Numbered from the stretch's first letter, positions 7,256 through 15,337 are shown. The stretch is DNA of 18,365 nt from DSNY01 sp040752195 (GCA_040752195.1 JBFMFC010000064.1:1-18365); one strand, 5' to 3'. Program-made: numbers and translations. The notes: a model not told the origin generated them from the letters alone.

Positions 7256-8799
7256 TCGGCTCCCCCCTGCGAGCTGGGTGTGGCGCGCTGGTATTCGCCC
7301 GCCACCAGCTTGCGCCGGAGGATCTTGCCGACGGGCGACTTCGGAATCTCGCGCACGAACACGTACTCGCGCGGGCGCTTGAAGTTCGCAAGGTCGGACT
7401 GCCGGCAGTGCGCGTCTAGCGCCTCGGCAGAGATCTCGTCGTGGCGCGGTTTAACGAAGGCGACCACGCGCTGGCCCCAGCGCTCGTCGCGCAGGCCTGC
7501 TACGGCCACCTCGTCCACTGCTGGGTGCAGCGACAGCACCGACTCGATGTCCACCGGCGAGATGTTCTCGCCGCCGCTGATGATCATGTCGTCGACGCGC
7601 CCGGTAACGTACAGGTCGCCGTCTTCGTCGATGTAGCCGGTGTCGCCCGTAAAGTACCAGCCATCCCGCAGCGCCTTGGCGTTTGCATCGGGCCGGTTGT
7701 GATAACCGTCGAACGCCTCGTCGCCCGCCAGGTCGGCGATGATCTGGCCTTCTTCCCTGACGGCTGCCAGATCATTCGGACCGCTGGCATCGAGCTTGAC
7801 CACGCGTAGCCGCGCATTGATGCCGCTCTTTCCGGCAGATCCCGGCTTGTCGACGGCGCGCTGGTTGATCGAGAAGGTGTAGATCTCGGAACTGCCGTAG
7901 TGGTTTACGAACAGATCGGGCCTGAAGGCGGCGTTAAGTCGCGCGAGCAGTGCGTCATGCATCGGCGCGCCTGCAAATCCGAGCTTGCGCACGCTGCTCA
8001 CGTCGGTGCGCGCGAAATCGGGGTGGGCGAGCAGGTCGTGATACAGCGTGGGAACGAGGTATAGGTGCGTGACCCGTTCACTCGCGATTGCCGCCAGCGC
8101 CGCACGTGCATCGAACTTGGGCATGCAGATGAAGCGTCCGTCGACCAGCGCGAGCGCCAGCAGCGAGCGCACGCCCATCGTGTGATACAGCGGCATCACG
8201 CCGAGCGTGCGCTCGCCGTAGCCGTAGAGGTTCTGCGCGACGTGTGCCAGTGCGGCCGCGCGCTCGGCGCGATGCCGGCGCGGCACACCTTTGGGCTTGC
8301 CGGTCGTACCGGACGTGTAGAGCATCAACGACAGATCGTCGGCACTTGCCTGCGGGGTGGGCGCTTGGTCCGGTCTCAGCCACTGCTCCAGCGCATGCTG
8401 GGCGCCGGCAGCGCCGTTCAAACCGACGCGTGCCACGTGCTGCGCGAGCGCGGACTCGGCGACGGCCGCCTCGACGACCGGCTCGTACACGATCACATTC
8501 GCTGCCGAATCCTGTAGACAGTAGTCGATCTCTTCGCCTTTAGCTCGCCAGTTGAGCGGCGTGACAATTACGCCTGCGAACTGGCACGCCCAGTGCAGCG
8601 TGGCCATCTGCCAGCGGTTCTGCAGCACGACCAGCAAGTGGTCGCCGCGTGTGAGCCCCAGTTCGCGCAGGCCACGGACGGCGCCGCCTACAAGCGACAG
8701 CCACTCGGCGTAGGTCAGCCGCAGGTCGCCGTCGACAAGCGCGCAAGCGCCCGGGTTGCGCTCCACGCTTTGCAGAAACGTGCGTCCGAGATCGAGCAT
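7252..8799 (-). CDS. hmfD: Aryl/heteroaryl-carboxylate CoA ligase, HmfD-like
   Basis: Class I adenylate-forming enzyme of 515 residues that activates a carboxylic acid with ATP and CoA. Motifs in order: P-loop YTSGTTGKPKG (161-171), YGSSE (301-305), YFTGD (382-386), hinge and A8 loop GRVDDMIISGGENI (from 400), and the catalytic lysine Lys492 in GKILRR. From memory, the C-terminal part (LDAHCRQSDLANFKRP) and the PLYHTMG region resemble 4-chlorobenzoate/benzoate-type CoA ligases rather than long-chain fatty acid enzymes. In an hmf-like cluster the expected substrate is 2-furoate. The ATG at 8799 is preceded by GGAGGGG about 8 nt upstream. It lies 37 nt after the Bug protein gene and overlaps the UbiD gene by 4 nt. 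Confidence 0.8.
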   Translation of the reverse strand: MLDLGRTFLQSVERNPGACALVDGDLRLTYAEWLSLVGGAVRGLRELGLTRGDHLLVVLQNRWQMATLHWACQFAGVIVTPLNWRAKGEEIDYCLQDSAANVIVYEPVVEAAVAESALAQHVARVGLNGAAGAQHALEQWLRPDQAPTPQASADDLSLMLYTSGTTGKPKGVPRRHRAERAAALAHVAQNLYGYGERTLGVMPLYHTMGVRSLLALALVDGRFICMPKFDARAALAAIASERVTHLYLVPTLYHDLLAHPDFARTDVSSVRKLGFAGAPMHDALLARLNAAFRPDLFVNHYGSSEIYTFSINQRAVDKPGSAGKSGINARLRVVKLDASGPNDLAAVREEGQIIADLAGDEAFDGYHNRPDANAKALRDGWYFTGDTGYIDEDGDLYVTGRVDDMIISGGENISPVDIESVLSLHPAVDEVAVAGLRDERWGQRVVAFVKPRHDEISAEALDAHCRQSDLANFKRPREYVFVREIPKSPVGKILRRKLVAGEYQRATPSSQGGAE

Positions 8800-8836
8800 T
8801 TCGGGACCCCTCCGTGTCGTCGCCTTCGGGTGAGCG

Positions 8837-9817
8837 CTACTGCTGATCGAGGGTGATGCCCGCCTTGGTGATGATCTCCCGCCACTTGGCGATCTCCGCC
8901 GAGATGTGGCGTCCCAGGTCTTCCGGCGTGGTCACCACCGCCTCGGCGCCGAGATCGCTCAGGCGCGCACGCACGGCCGGGTCGGACATCGAGAGGACGA
9001 GTTCTGCATGGAAACGGTCGATGGCCGCGCGCGGCGTGCCCTTGGGCGCAAGGAAGGCGAACCACGCGGCCGACTCGTAGCCGGCCAGCCCTGCCTCGCG
9101 CGTTGTCGGCACGTCGGGCAGCGCCGCCAGTCGTCTGCTCGAGGCCACCGCGATCGGGCGCACTTGGCCGCCGTCGATCATCCCCTTGACGTTGGGCAGC
9201 AGCTGGAAGCCGACCTGCACTTGGCCCGAGACCATGTCGGTGACCATCTGCGACGTCACGCGGTACGGCACGTGGACCATCTGCGCGCCGGTCACCTGCT
9301 CGAAGAACGCGCCGGCTAGGTGCTGCGAGCTGCCGATGCCGACCGAGCCGTAGTTCAGCTCCTTCGGCTTCATCTTGGCGTAGGCGATCAGGTCCGGCAG
9401 TGTCCTGACCGGCAGTTTCGTGCTGACCACGATTACATTGGGCACCACCGCAAACATCGCGATCGGCTCGAAGTCCTTCTCCGGGTCGTAGCCCAGAGTC
9501 TTCACCAGCGTCTTGTTGGCCGCCAACGGGCCGGAGGAGCTCATCAGCAGCGTGTAGCCGTCGGGGGTTGCCTTGGCCACATGCTGCGTGCCCACGTTGC
9601 CGCCGGCTCCCGGCTTGTTGTCGACGACGAAGCGGAACGTGCCGCGGGTAGCTATGTGGTCGAGCACCACGCGGGTAAAGACGTCGCTCGCGCTGCCGGT
9701 GGCAAACGGCACGACCACGGTCACCGGCCGATTCGGGTAGCCCTGTGCATGGGCGATCGCGCCGCTACCCGCGACGACCAAAGCCAGTGCGGCCCGAAGC
9801 AGTGAACGTCGTTTCAT
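8837..9817 (-). CDS. Bug-family tripartite tricarboxylate transporter substrate-binding protein
   Basis: Periplasmic solute-binding protein of the Bug/TctC family, 326 residues (usual length). Residues 1-24 form a signal peptide with twin arginine-like basic start MKRRSLLRAA, a hydrophobic core and AHA cleavage. The mature start YPNRPVTVVVPFATGSASDV and the later NKPGAGGNVGTQHVAKATPDGYTL segment are classic Bug signatures. The ATG at 9817 has GAGGAG about 6 nt upstream. No TctA or TctB membrane partner is present, as for most Bug genes in Burkholderiales, so it is an orphan receptor that either borrows a distant TctAB or has a sensing role. Its place between the Mo hydroxylase and the CoA ligase ties it to the same substrate. 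It is the second binding protein of the locus, besides the Liv one. Confidence 0.93.
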   Translation of the reverse strand: MKRRSLLRAALALVVAGSGAIAHAQGYPNRPVTVVVPFATGSASDVFTRVVLDHIATRGTFRFVVDNKPGAGGNVGTQHVAKATPDGYTLLMSSSGPLAANKTLVKTLGYDPEKDFEPIAMFAVVPNVIVVSTKLPVRTLPDLIAYAKMKPKELNYGSVGIGSSQHLAGAFFEQVTGAQMVHVPYRVTSQMVTDMVSGQVQVGFQLLPNVKGMIDGGQVRPIAVASSRRLAALPDVPTTREAGLAGYESAAWFAFLAPKGTPRAAIDRFHAELVLSMSDPAVRARLSDLGAEAVVTTPEDLGRHISAEIAKWREIITKAGITLDQQ

Positions 9818-9850
9818 GTCTGTCTCCTCGATGTCGTGGGCGTTGAGGCG

Positions 9851-10381
9851 CTACTCGGCTGCGTCGACCGCCGTCGGCGATACCCGGGTCAGCGCAGCCT
9901 CCAAAACGGCCGCCACGATCGGCGTGTAGCCGGTGCAGCGGCACAGGTGCCCCGACAACATGTCGCGCACGGCCACATCGGTGGGTTCGATCTCCCCTGC
10001 GGTAACTCGCTCGAGCCAGGCGGTGGCCGAGATGAGTATCCCGGGGGTGCAGAAGCCGCACTGCAACGCGTGATGGCGCCGGAATGCAGCCTGCAGCTCG
10101 CTCAGCGCACCAGCTTCGGGTGACAACCCTTCGACGGTCTGCACGCTGCGGCCGTCCACCTGAACTGCCAGCGTCAGGCAGGCGCGTGCGGGCACGCCGT
10201 CGATGCGTACTGTGCATGCGCCGCACACGCCATGTTCGCAGCCCACGTGCACGCCCGTGGCGCCGAGCTCATGTCGGAGGAAGTCGCTGAGCAGCGTACG
10301 CGGCTCAGCGCGGCCGCTGCGCGCGACGCCGTTCAGCTCAAGGCGCACTTCGTGCGCGGTGTCTTGCGAGTACGACTTCAA
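9851..10381 (-). CDS. hmfC: 2Fe-2S subunit of a molybdenum hydroxylase, HmfC-like
   Basis: Small iron-sulfur subunit of a xanthine-dehydrogenase-family enzyme, 176 residues from the TTG start proposed here. It carries both [2Fe-2S] sites: plant-ferredoxin type Cys48, 53, 56 and 68 (CEHGVCGAC...C) and the alpha-helical type Cys108, 111, 147 and 149 (CGFC...CRC). It passes electrons from the Mo centre to the FAD subunit. I prefer the TTG at 10381 because GAGGAG lies exactly 6 nt upstream and the TTGA overlaps the stop of the FAD subunit by 4 nt, as at other junctions in this operon. An ATG at 10402 is possible (183 residues) but has no visible Shine-Dalgarno. In the hmf pathway this is a subunit of 2-furoyl-CoA dehydrogenase. 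Confidence 0.88.
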   Translation of the reverse strand: MKSYSQDTAHEVRLELNGVARSGRAEPRTLLSDFLRHELGATGVHVGCEHGVCGACTVRIDGVPARACLTLAVQVDGRSVQTVEGLSPEAGALSELQAAFRRHHALQCGFCTPGILISATAWLERVTAGEIEPTDVAVRDMLSGHLCRCTGYTPIVAAVLEAALTRVSPTAVDAAE

Positions 10382-11214
10382 TGAAGGCTCCTCGAGTCCC
10401 ATGCGGCCGCGAGCACGGCTTGGCGCCCCAGCCGGCGCACCAAGTGCCGCCGGCCCTGTGCGGTCATGTGCGGGTCGTCACGCGCCCCTAGCGACCAAGC
10501 GAGTTCGTTCAGCGCGTCGTCGAGCGCGTTGCCGTCGAGCAGCGGCAGGCGCTTGACGACAGGCCGGTCAGCGACCCCTCCGATGCCGACGCGTAGCGCA
10601 TCCGGCGCGCGAACAACAGCCACGGCGACGATCGCGAAGTCGCCATGACGCAGCGCGAACTCGGTGAAAGCAAAGCCGCAGCGCCCGTCTGCTAGCGGAA
10701 AACGCACGTCCTCGACCAACTCGTCTGAGGCGCGTGCGGTGCTGAGCATGCCCGTGAAGAAGTCTTCGGCGGCAACCGAACGTCTGCCGCGCGAACTGCG
10801 CAGCGTGACCGAGCCGCCGAGCGTGGCGAGAACGAGCGGCAACTCCGCAGCCGGATCGGCATGCGCGATCGAGCCGCACACGGTGCCGCGGCTGCGGACC
10901 TGCTGGTGCGAGATCCACGGCAGCGCCTTCGCAAGCAGCGGCACTTCGCGCGCGAGGCTGGCGCGCCGCTCTACGGTCATCTGCGTTACCGCGGCACCGA
11001 CCACTAGCGAGTCGCGTTCGAGGTGCACGCCGCGCAGATCTTCACAGCGAGTGATGTCGATCAACGCGGCTGGCGCGGCGAGCCGCATGTTGAGCACCGT
11101 CATCAGCGACTGGCCACCGGCGAGGATCTTGGCGTCGTCGCCGCGCGCGCGCAACGCGCCGACGGCCTCGGCGGCGTTGTCTGCGCGCAGGAGATCGAAG
11201 CGTGGCGGCTTCAT
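10378..11214 (-). CDS. hmfB: FAD-binding subunit of a molybdenum hydroxylase, HmfB-like
   Basis: Medium subunit of the Mo hydroxylase (CoxM/XdhB type), 278 residues. It holds FAD and passes electrons onward. The pyrophosphate-binding motif AGGQSL is at 32-37. The second motif, usually TIGG-N, appears as TVCGSIAHADPAAE (111-124). It lacks the roughly 40-residue cysteine-rich insertion that holds a [4Fe-4S] cluster in 4-hydroxybenzoyl-CoA reductase, so a reductive, low-potential role is unlikely and an oxidative hydroxylase is favoured. The ATG at 11214 overlaps the stop of the large subunit (ATGA) and has AGGA about 7 nt upstream. In the hmf pathway this is part of 2-furoyl-CoA dehydrogenase. 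Confidence 0.88.
   Translation of the reverse strand: MKPPRFDLLRADNAAEAVGALRARGDDAKILAGGQSLMTVLNMRLAAPAALIDITRCEDLRGVHLERDSLVVGAAVTQMTVERRASLAREVPLLAKALPWISHQQVRSRGTVCGSIAHADPAAELPLVLATLGGSVTLRSSRGRRSVAAEDFFTGMLSTARASDELVEDVRFPLADGRCGFAFTEFALRHGDFAIVAVAVVRAPDALRVGIGGVADRPVVKRLPLLDGNALDDALNELAWSLGARDDPHMTAQGRRHLVRRLGRQAVLAAAWDSRSLH
10388..10393 (-). promoter_or_regulatory. Shine-Dalgarno GAGGAG that decides a TTG start
   Basis: Minus-strand GAGGAGCCTTCATTGA: six bases separate GAGGAG from a TTG that overlaps the preceding stop as TTGA. It supports the non-ATG start of the 2Fe-2S subunit over the upstream ATG at 10402, which would place this motif inside the coding region. Confidence 0.6.
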
Positions 11215-14210
11215 TGCTTGATCCTGAGGAAGCGCAGCAGGCGTTGCCAGAAGGTCAGGGGCGCGGCGCCGCTCGCCTGCCGGCCCAGCGCGGTGAACAG
11301 CTCGGCGAGCAGCATGCGTGCGGCACCCTCGAGCATGCGGCTTCCCACTGCGGCAACCTTGCCGCCGACTTGCGCCTCGTAGTCGTAATGCAGGCGCGTG
11401 CCGGTTGCCGTGCGTTCAAACCGCAAGCGGCCGTCTCCGCTGCCGGTGCCGAGCGAGGAGGTACCGCTACCGACGAGCCGTAGGGTGTGCGGCGCGTCGA
11501 TATCAGACAGTGTGATCTGCGCCTTGTAGCGCGCCTTTACCACACCGACGCCGACCACAACGTCGGCGCGATAGCGATTCGGGCCGACGCTTTCGAGCGC
11601 ATTGCAGCCGGGAATCACCTTAGCAAGCGCGATCGGATCGAGCAGCAGTGCGAACACGCGTTCGGGCGGCGCAGCAATCTCCACTTGGCCGGCCGCGTGC
11701 AGCGCCACGGCGCCTTTGGTGCCGCGCGTCGCGCCGATCGGCACTTCGGTCCGCGCGATTACTGGTGGAGCCGGCGGCTCGGCCTGCGCCAAATGCGCCA
11801 ACACGCGCGCCGGCGTGAGTGGTAGCACGAGATCGAGTTCGCCATGCAGCGGGCGCAGTGCATCGGCTACCGCGTTGGCGATCGCAGGCGGCGTGCTCAT
11901 GTTGTTGCCTTCGCCTACGCCCTTGGCGCCGAGCGGTGTGAAAGGTGACGGCGTTTCACGGTGAACGATCACCGGGTCCGGCACCTCGCGACATGTGGGC
12001 ACCGCGTAGTCGGCGAACGTGCCGGACTGAAAGCTGCCGTCGACCCCGTAGCGGAACTCCTCGTAGAGGGCAGCGCCCAACCCCTGCGCAAAGCCGCCAC
12101 GGATCTGACCGTCGACCAGCGCCGGGTTGAGCAGGCGGCCGGCATCGTGTGCGGTGACATAGCGGTCGACGCGCACGCGGCCGGTGTCGCGGTCGACTTC
12201 CACGCCGACGATGTCGAACACGAATCCGTAAGCTGCCGACGTGTTGACGCGATCCTGCTCGTCAGGCGCGGCGAGCGAGTCAGGCGAGAAGAACGCGGTC
12301 TCGCGCAGTCCGGGGGCCATACCCTCGGGCAGCAGCGCCGGCGACCAGTGCGCGAGTCCCGCCACGCGCGCAAACGGCAGCGCCTGCGCATCCGCTCCTT
12401 CGGCGAACACCTTGCCGCGCGCAAAGCGCACTGCCGCAGCGTCGCACTTGAATTGCGTGGCGGCGATCTGTGCGAGCTTGGCGCGCAGCTGCATGGTGGC
12501 CAAGTGCACACTGCCGGCGACCGCGCCGGCGAAGCGACTCGAGTAGTTGCCGGCGGCGACGGACCACGCGTCCTTCTGCGTATCGAATTCGACGTTGACG
12601 ACTACTTGCTCCGGCGTGAGCCCGAGTGCTTCGGCCACGACCTGCGCGCACACCGTCATGTGGCCCTGGCCTGCCGGTGCTGAGGCGATCGTCACTGTGA
12701 CGCCGCCGAGCGGGTCGACCGCGACCGTTGCGGCGGCAATGGCGCCGTTCTTCGGTCCCGCCTTCGCGCGCTGCGCAGGTGTAAGCGCCGTCGTGATGTA
12801 GCCCATGTTGGAGATCGATGGCTCGACGATCGCCGCGCAGCCGATTCCGTAGAGCCTTCCTTCAGCGCGCGCGGCCCGCTGACGGCTACGCAGCTCGTCC
12901 AGACGCGCGCCAGCGACTGCGTCGTCGGTCACTGCGTGGTAGTCGCCGCTGTCGAGAAGCGCGCCGGCGGCGGCGCGATACGGGAACTGCTCGCGCCGCA
13001 CGTAATTGCGCCGGCGTAACTCGATCGGGTCGACGCCAAGTTGAGCGGCGATGCGATCCATCAGCCGCTCGAGGGCGAAGTACACCTGCGGACCGCCAAA
13101 GCCGCGCACGAGTCCGGTGGGCGTCTTGTTCAGTACGACGACGCGGTTGCGAACGACCAGGTTCGCGATGTCGTACGCGCCGGTCAGTGCGCCGTGCATC
13201 CGATAGAAGGTCGCCGGCTCGGGCGCGCGCAAGTAGGCGCCGACCTCGTCGACCTGGTCGTAGCGCAGGGCGACCACGCGGCCGTTCGCATCGACGGCGG
13301 CCTCGACTTCGGTCGAGCGCGCTGTGGCCGACGTAGCCGCGGTCAGGTGCTCGACCCGGTCCTCGACCCACTTGACTGCTGCACCTGCCTTGCGCGACGC
13401 CAGGCATATGAGCACCGCGACGGGAAAGACGGCTTGCTTGACGCCGAAGCTGCCACCTGAGTCGCGCGGTATGCGGTGACGGAGCTTGTTGCCCGGCACC
13501 TGCAGTGCCAGCGCCATCACCGCGTGAAGCGAGAACGGTCCCATGAAGTTCGACGTCACCTCGTAGGCGCCGTCGGCAGCCAGGTATTCGGCGATCACCA
13601 CCCCGCACTCGATTGGTGTGCACGAGTTGCGCGGGTAGCGTGCAGAGAGCCTGATCAAGTGCGCTGCAGTAGCGAACGCGCGCTCCGGATCGCCATAGCT
13701 GAAGCTACGCTCGCTGACGATGTTGCTGCCCACTTCCGGGTGCAGCAGCGGCGCGTCGACAGCCAGGGCGTCGTCGATCGACAAGACGGGCGGTAACGGC
13801 TCGTAGTCCACCCGTACAAGATCAACGCCGTCTTCCGCGAGATAGCGGTTTTCGGCGATCACGACCGCCACCGGCTCCCCAACGTAACGCACGCGATCGA
13901 TGGCAAGCGCCCAGTACTGCACCGGCGCCTTTACGCCAGCGACGAACGGCTGCGACCAGCGCTTAACGTCCTCGCCGATCAGAACGGTCCGAACGCCGGG
14001 GAGGGCCAATGCGCGCGCCGCGTCGATCCGTCGCACGTACGCGTGCGCGTGCGGCGACCGGACGATGGCCGCATGCAGCGTGCCAGGTTTGACGCCCAGA
14101 TCGTCGGCGTACTGGCCGCGGCCGGTGAGTAGCGCCGAATCCTCTAGTCGCTCGCGTGCGAGCCCCACTTGGGGCACGACAGCGTGCGAGAGATTGACGT
14201 CACGGTGCAT
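11211..14210 (-). CDS. hmfA: Molybdopterin large subunit fused to a C-terminal CoxG-like domain, HmfA-like
   Basis: Catalytic subunit of a xanthine-dehydrogenase-family hydroxylase, 999 residues from the ATG at 14210. Residues about 15-810 are the Mo-binding part: LLTGRGQYADD (28-38), GGSFG (252-256), RGFGGPQ (369-375), AGQGH (513-517) and the catalytic glutamate Glu767 in KGVGEG. The form I CO dehydrogenase signature AYxCSFR is absent, so this is not a classical CoxL. Residues about 842-978 form a CoxG-type SRPBCC domain (start GQVEIAAPPERVFALLLDP), followed by a basic, aromatic tail FWQRLLRFLRIKQ. CoxG is normally a separate gene. In the hmf pathway the enzyme would hydroxylate 2-furoyl-CoA. 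The frame is open to a GTG at 14339, but the shorter start gives the usual N-terminus; its ribosome-binding site (CAGG) is weak. Confidence 0.85.
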   Translation of the reverse strand: MHRDVNLSHAVVPQVGLARERLEDSALLTGRGQYADDLGVKPGTLHAAIVRSPHAHAYVRRIDAARALALPGVRTVLIGEDVKRWSQPFVAGVKAPVQYWALAIDRVRYVGEPVAVVIAENRYLAEDGVDLVRVDYEPLPPVLSIDDALAVDAPLLHPEVGSNIVSERSFSYGDPERAFATAAHLIRLSARYPRNSCTPIECGVVIAEYLAADGAYEVTSNFMGPFSLHAVMALALQVPGNKLRHRIPRDSGGSFGVKQAVFPVAVLICLASRKAGAAVKWVEDRVEHLTAATSATARSTEVEAAVDANGRVVALRYDQVDEVGAYLRAPEPATFYRMHGALTGAYDIANLVVRNRVVVLNKTPTGLVRGFGGPQVYFALERLMDRIAAQLGVDPIELRRRNYVRREQFPYRAAAGALLDSGDYHAVTDDAVAGARLDELRSRQRAARAEGRLYGIGCAAIVEPSISNMGYITTALTPAQRAKAGPKNGAIAAATVAVDPLGGVTVTIASAPAGQGHMTVCAQVVAEALGLTPEQVVVNVEFDTQKDAWSVAAGNYSSRFAGAVAGSVHLATMQLRAKLAQIAATQFKCDAAAVRFARGKVFAEGADAQALPFARVAGLAHWSPALLPEGMAPGLRETAFFSPDSLAAPDEQDRVNTSAAYGFVFDIVGVEVDRDTGRVRVDRYVTAHDAGRLLNPALVDGQIRGGFAQGLGAALYEEFRYGVDGSFQSGTFADYAVPTCREVPDPVIVHRETPSPFTPLGAKGVGEGNNMSTPPAIANAVADALRPLHGELDLVLPLTPARVLAHLAQAEPPAPPVIARTEVPIGATRGTKGAVALHAAGQVEIAAPPERVFALLLDPIALAKVIPGCNALESVGPNRYRADVVVGVGVVKARYKAQITLSDIDAPHTLRLVGSGTSSLGTGSGDGRLRFERTATGTRLHYDYEAQVGGKVAAVGSRMLEGAARMLLAELFTALGRQASGAAPLTFWQRLLRFLRIKQ

Positions 14211-14277
14211 GGCTGCGGCCTGAACGAAACAGGCGCGCAGTGTTTGCGGGGGTGGCTGGGGGCCGTGAACGGCTCGG

Positions 14278-14328
14278 TCCGGCGACTTACCAAGGAGTCT
14301 GATTCCGGACCTGTGAATCTGGCGACTT
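14278..14328. promoter_or_regulatory. 40-bp-spaced direct repeat, candidate AraC-type operator
   Basis: TCCGGCGACTT (14278-14288) and TCTGGCGACTT (14318-14328) match at 10 of 11 bases and start exactly 40 bp apart, close to four helical turns. Between them lies an inverted repeat GATTC/GAATC (14301-14319). They sit in the 194-bp space between the AraC gene and the Mo-subunit start. AraC-family dimers commonly bind direct repeats upstream of target promoters, so this could be the operator for the operon. I find no clear -10/-35 pair. The repeats are seen; the role is inferred. Confidence 0.4.
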
Positions 14329-14404
14329 TTGTGCTGCACCGCGTCGCCGGTGTGCCTCCTTCAGTAGGCCGGAAGGAATGGTGGCGCACCGAACGCGTCG
14401 CGGA

Positions 14405-15337
14405 CTAGCCAAACTCCTTGAAGGAACGCCCTAGGGCATCCTCGCGCGGGACGAAAAGGTTGACTCGGCTTCGATACTCGGTCGGGGTGATACCGACATG
14501 CTCGCGAAAAAACCGGGAAAAATGGCCCGGCGCCGAGAAGCCCAGCGTGTGAGAGATGTCCGCGATAGGCTGACGGTGGTCCGTGAGGTTGCGGATTGCC
14601 GCTTCGACGCGTAGTACGTTGGCGTAAACGAGCGGCGTAGTCTGTGTCTCGCGCTGGAAGAGCGAGAAGAAGTGCGCACGCGACAGACCGGCCTCACTGG
14701 CCAGCGTCGTCATGTCGAAGTCCAGCGCGATGTTCGCCCGCATGTAAGCAATGGCGCGACGGATGCGCGGATCGATCGACGTCGGCGGCCGGCTCCGCAG
14801 CAGGCCTGCCATGTTGCGCCAGCCCGAGTAGCTGTCGATCACCGCCATCATCAGGTTGAACAGCAGGTTCTCCAGACGCTCTGCGGCGATGTCATCGGCC
14901 CACCATAGTTCAAGGACGAACTCGTCAACGATCTTCTTCGTGCGGGCATCGATTTCGACGCAGTTACGAGGGAAGAAGCGCGGATGACCCGCAAGCGTCA
15001 GCGATCGCTGGATTTCTGCCAGCCAACCAGGTTCGATGTACAGCGCAAGGATCAGGGTGTCCAGGCTGTTAGGAAGGTCGTGCTGATATGCGTGCGGCTC
15101 CCAGGCATTGATCAGGACGGCAGTCGAGTCTGTCAGCGGTTGGCGTTCGCCGCGGACCAGAAATGCACTATCCGAACCGCCCGCCTTGAGCAGCACATGA
15201 CAATGGTGATGTGCGTGCTCGACCAGCGGCGCGTTCATGTCGAGCAGTGCGACGCGGCCGAATCGGCCTTGAAAGAGCTTGATCGCGGACGACACAACGG
15301 CTATCGGAGACCTTGGCGGGTGACACGGGCTGCGCAC
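14405..15337 (-). CDS. AraC-family transcriptional regulator
   Basis: Regulator of 310 residues with an N-terminal cupin-like ligand-binding part (HAHHHCHVLLKAGG at about 41-54, and NAWEPHAYQHD at about 78-87) and a C-terminal AraC DNA-binding domain with two helix-turn-helix motifs (about 208-228, TLASEAGLSRAHFFSLFQRE; and about 258-285, ISHTLGFSAPGHFSRFF, ending PTEYR). It lies directly upstream of the Mo hydroxylase operon on the same strand, 194 bp from the large-subunit start, and is the obvious candidate for substrate-responsive activation. The start is uncertain: the GTG at 15337 has no good ribosome-binding site, and a GTG at 15292 would remove 15 residues that look unlike the family. 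I do not know a named homologue for certain. Confidence 0.85.
   Translation of the reverse strand: MRSPCHPPRSPIAVVSSAIKLFQGRFGRVALLDMNAPLVEHAHHHCHVLLKAGGSDSAFLVRGERQPLTDSTAVLINAWEPHAYQHDLPNSLDTLILALYIEPGWLAEIQRSLTLAGHPRFFPRNCVEIDARTKKIVDEFVLELWWADDIAAERLENLLFNLMMAVIDSYSGWRNMAGLLRSRPPTSIDPRIRRAIAYMRANIALDFDMTTLASEAGLSRAHFFSLFQRETQTTPLVYANVLRVEAAIRNLTDHRQPIADISHTLGFSAPGHFSRFFREHVGITPTEYRSRVNLFVPREDALGRSFKEFG

Noticed and set aside
11961..12683. 240-codon plus-strand open frame opposite the Mo subunit
   Set aside because: Composition is typical of antisense frames in GC-rich DNA and it shows no motif; the opposite strand is a conserved enzyme.
11211..14210. Carbon monoxide dehydrogenase large subunit (CoxL)
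   Set aside because: The form I active-site motif AYxCSFR is absent; the equivalent region reads TGLVRGFGGPQ, and the neighbours are acyl-CoA and decarboxylase genes rather than cox accessory genes.
9851..14210. 4-hydroxybenzoyl-CoA reductase (HcrABC)
   Set aside because: The FAD subunit is short (278 residues) and lacks the cysteine insertion for the extra 4Fe-4S cluster.
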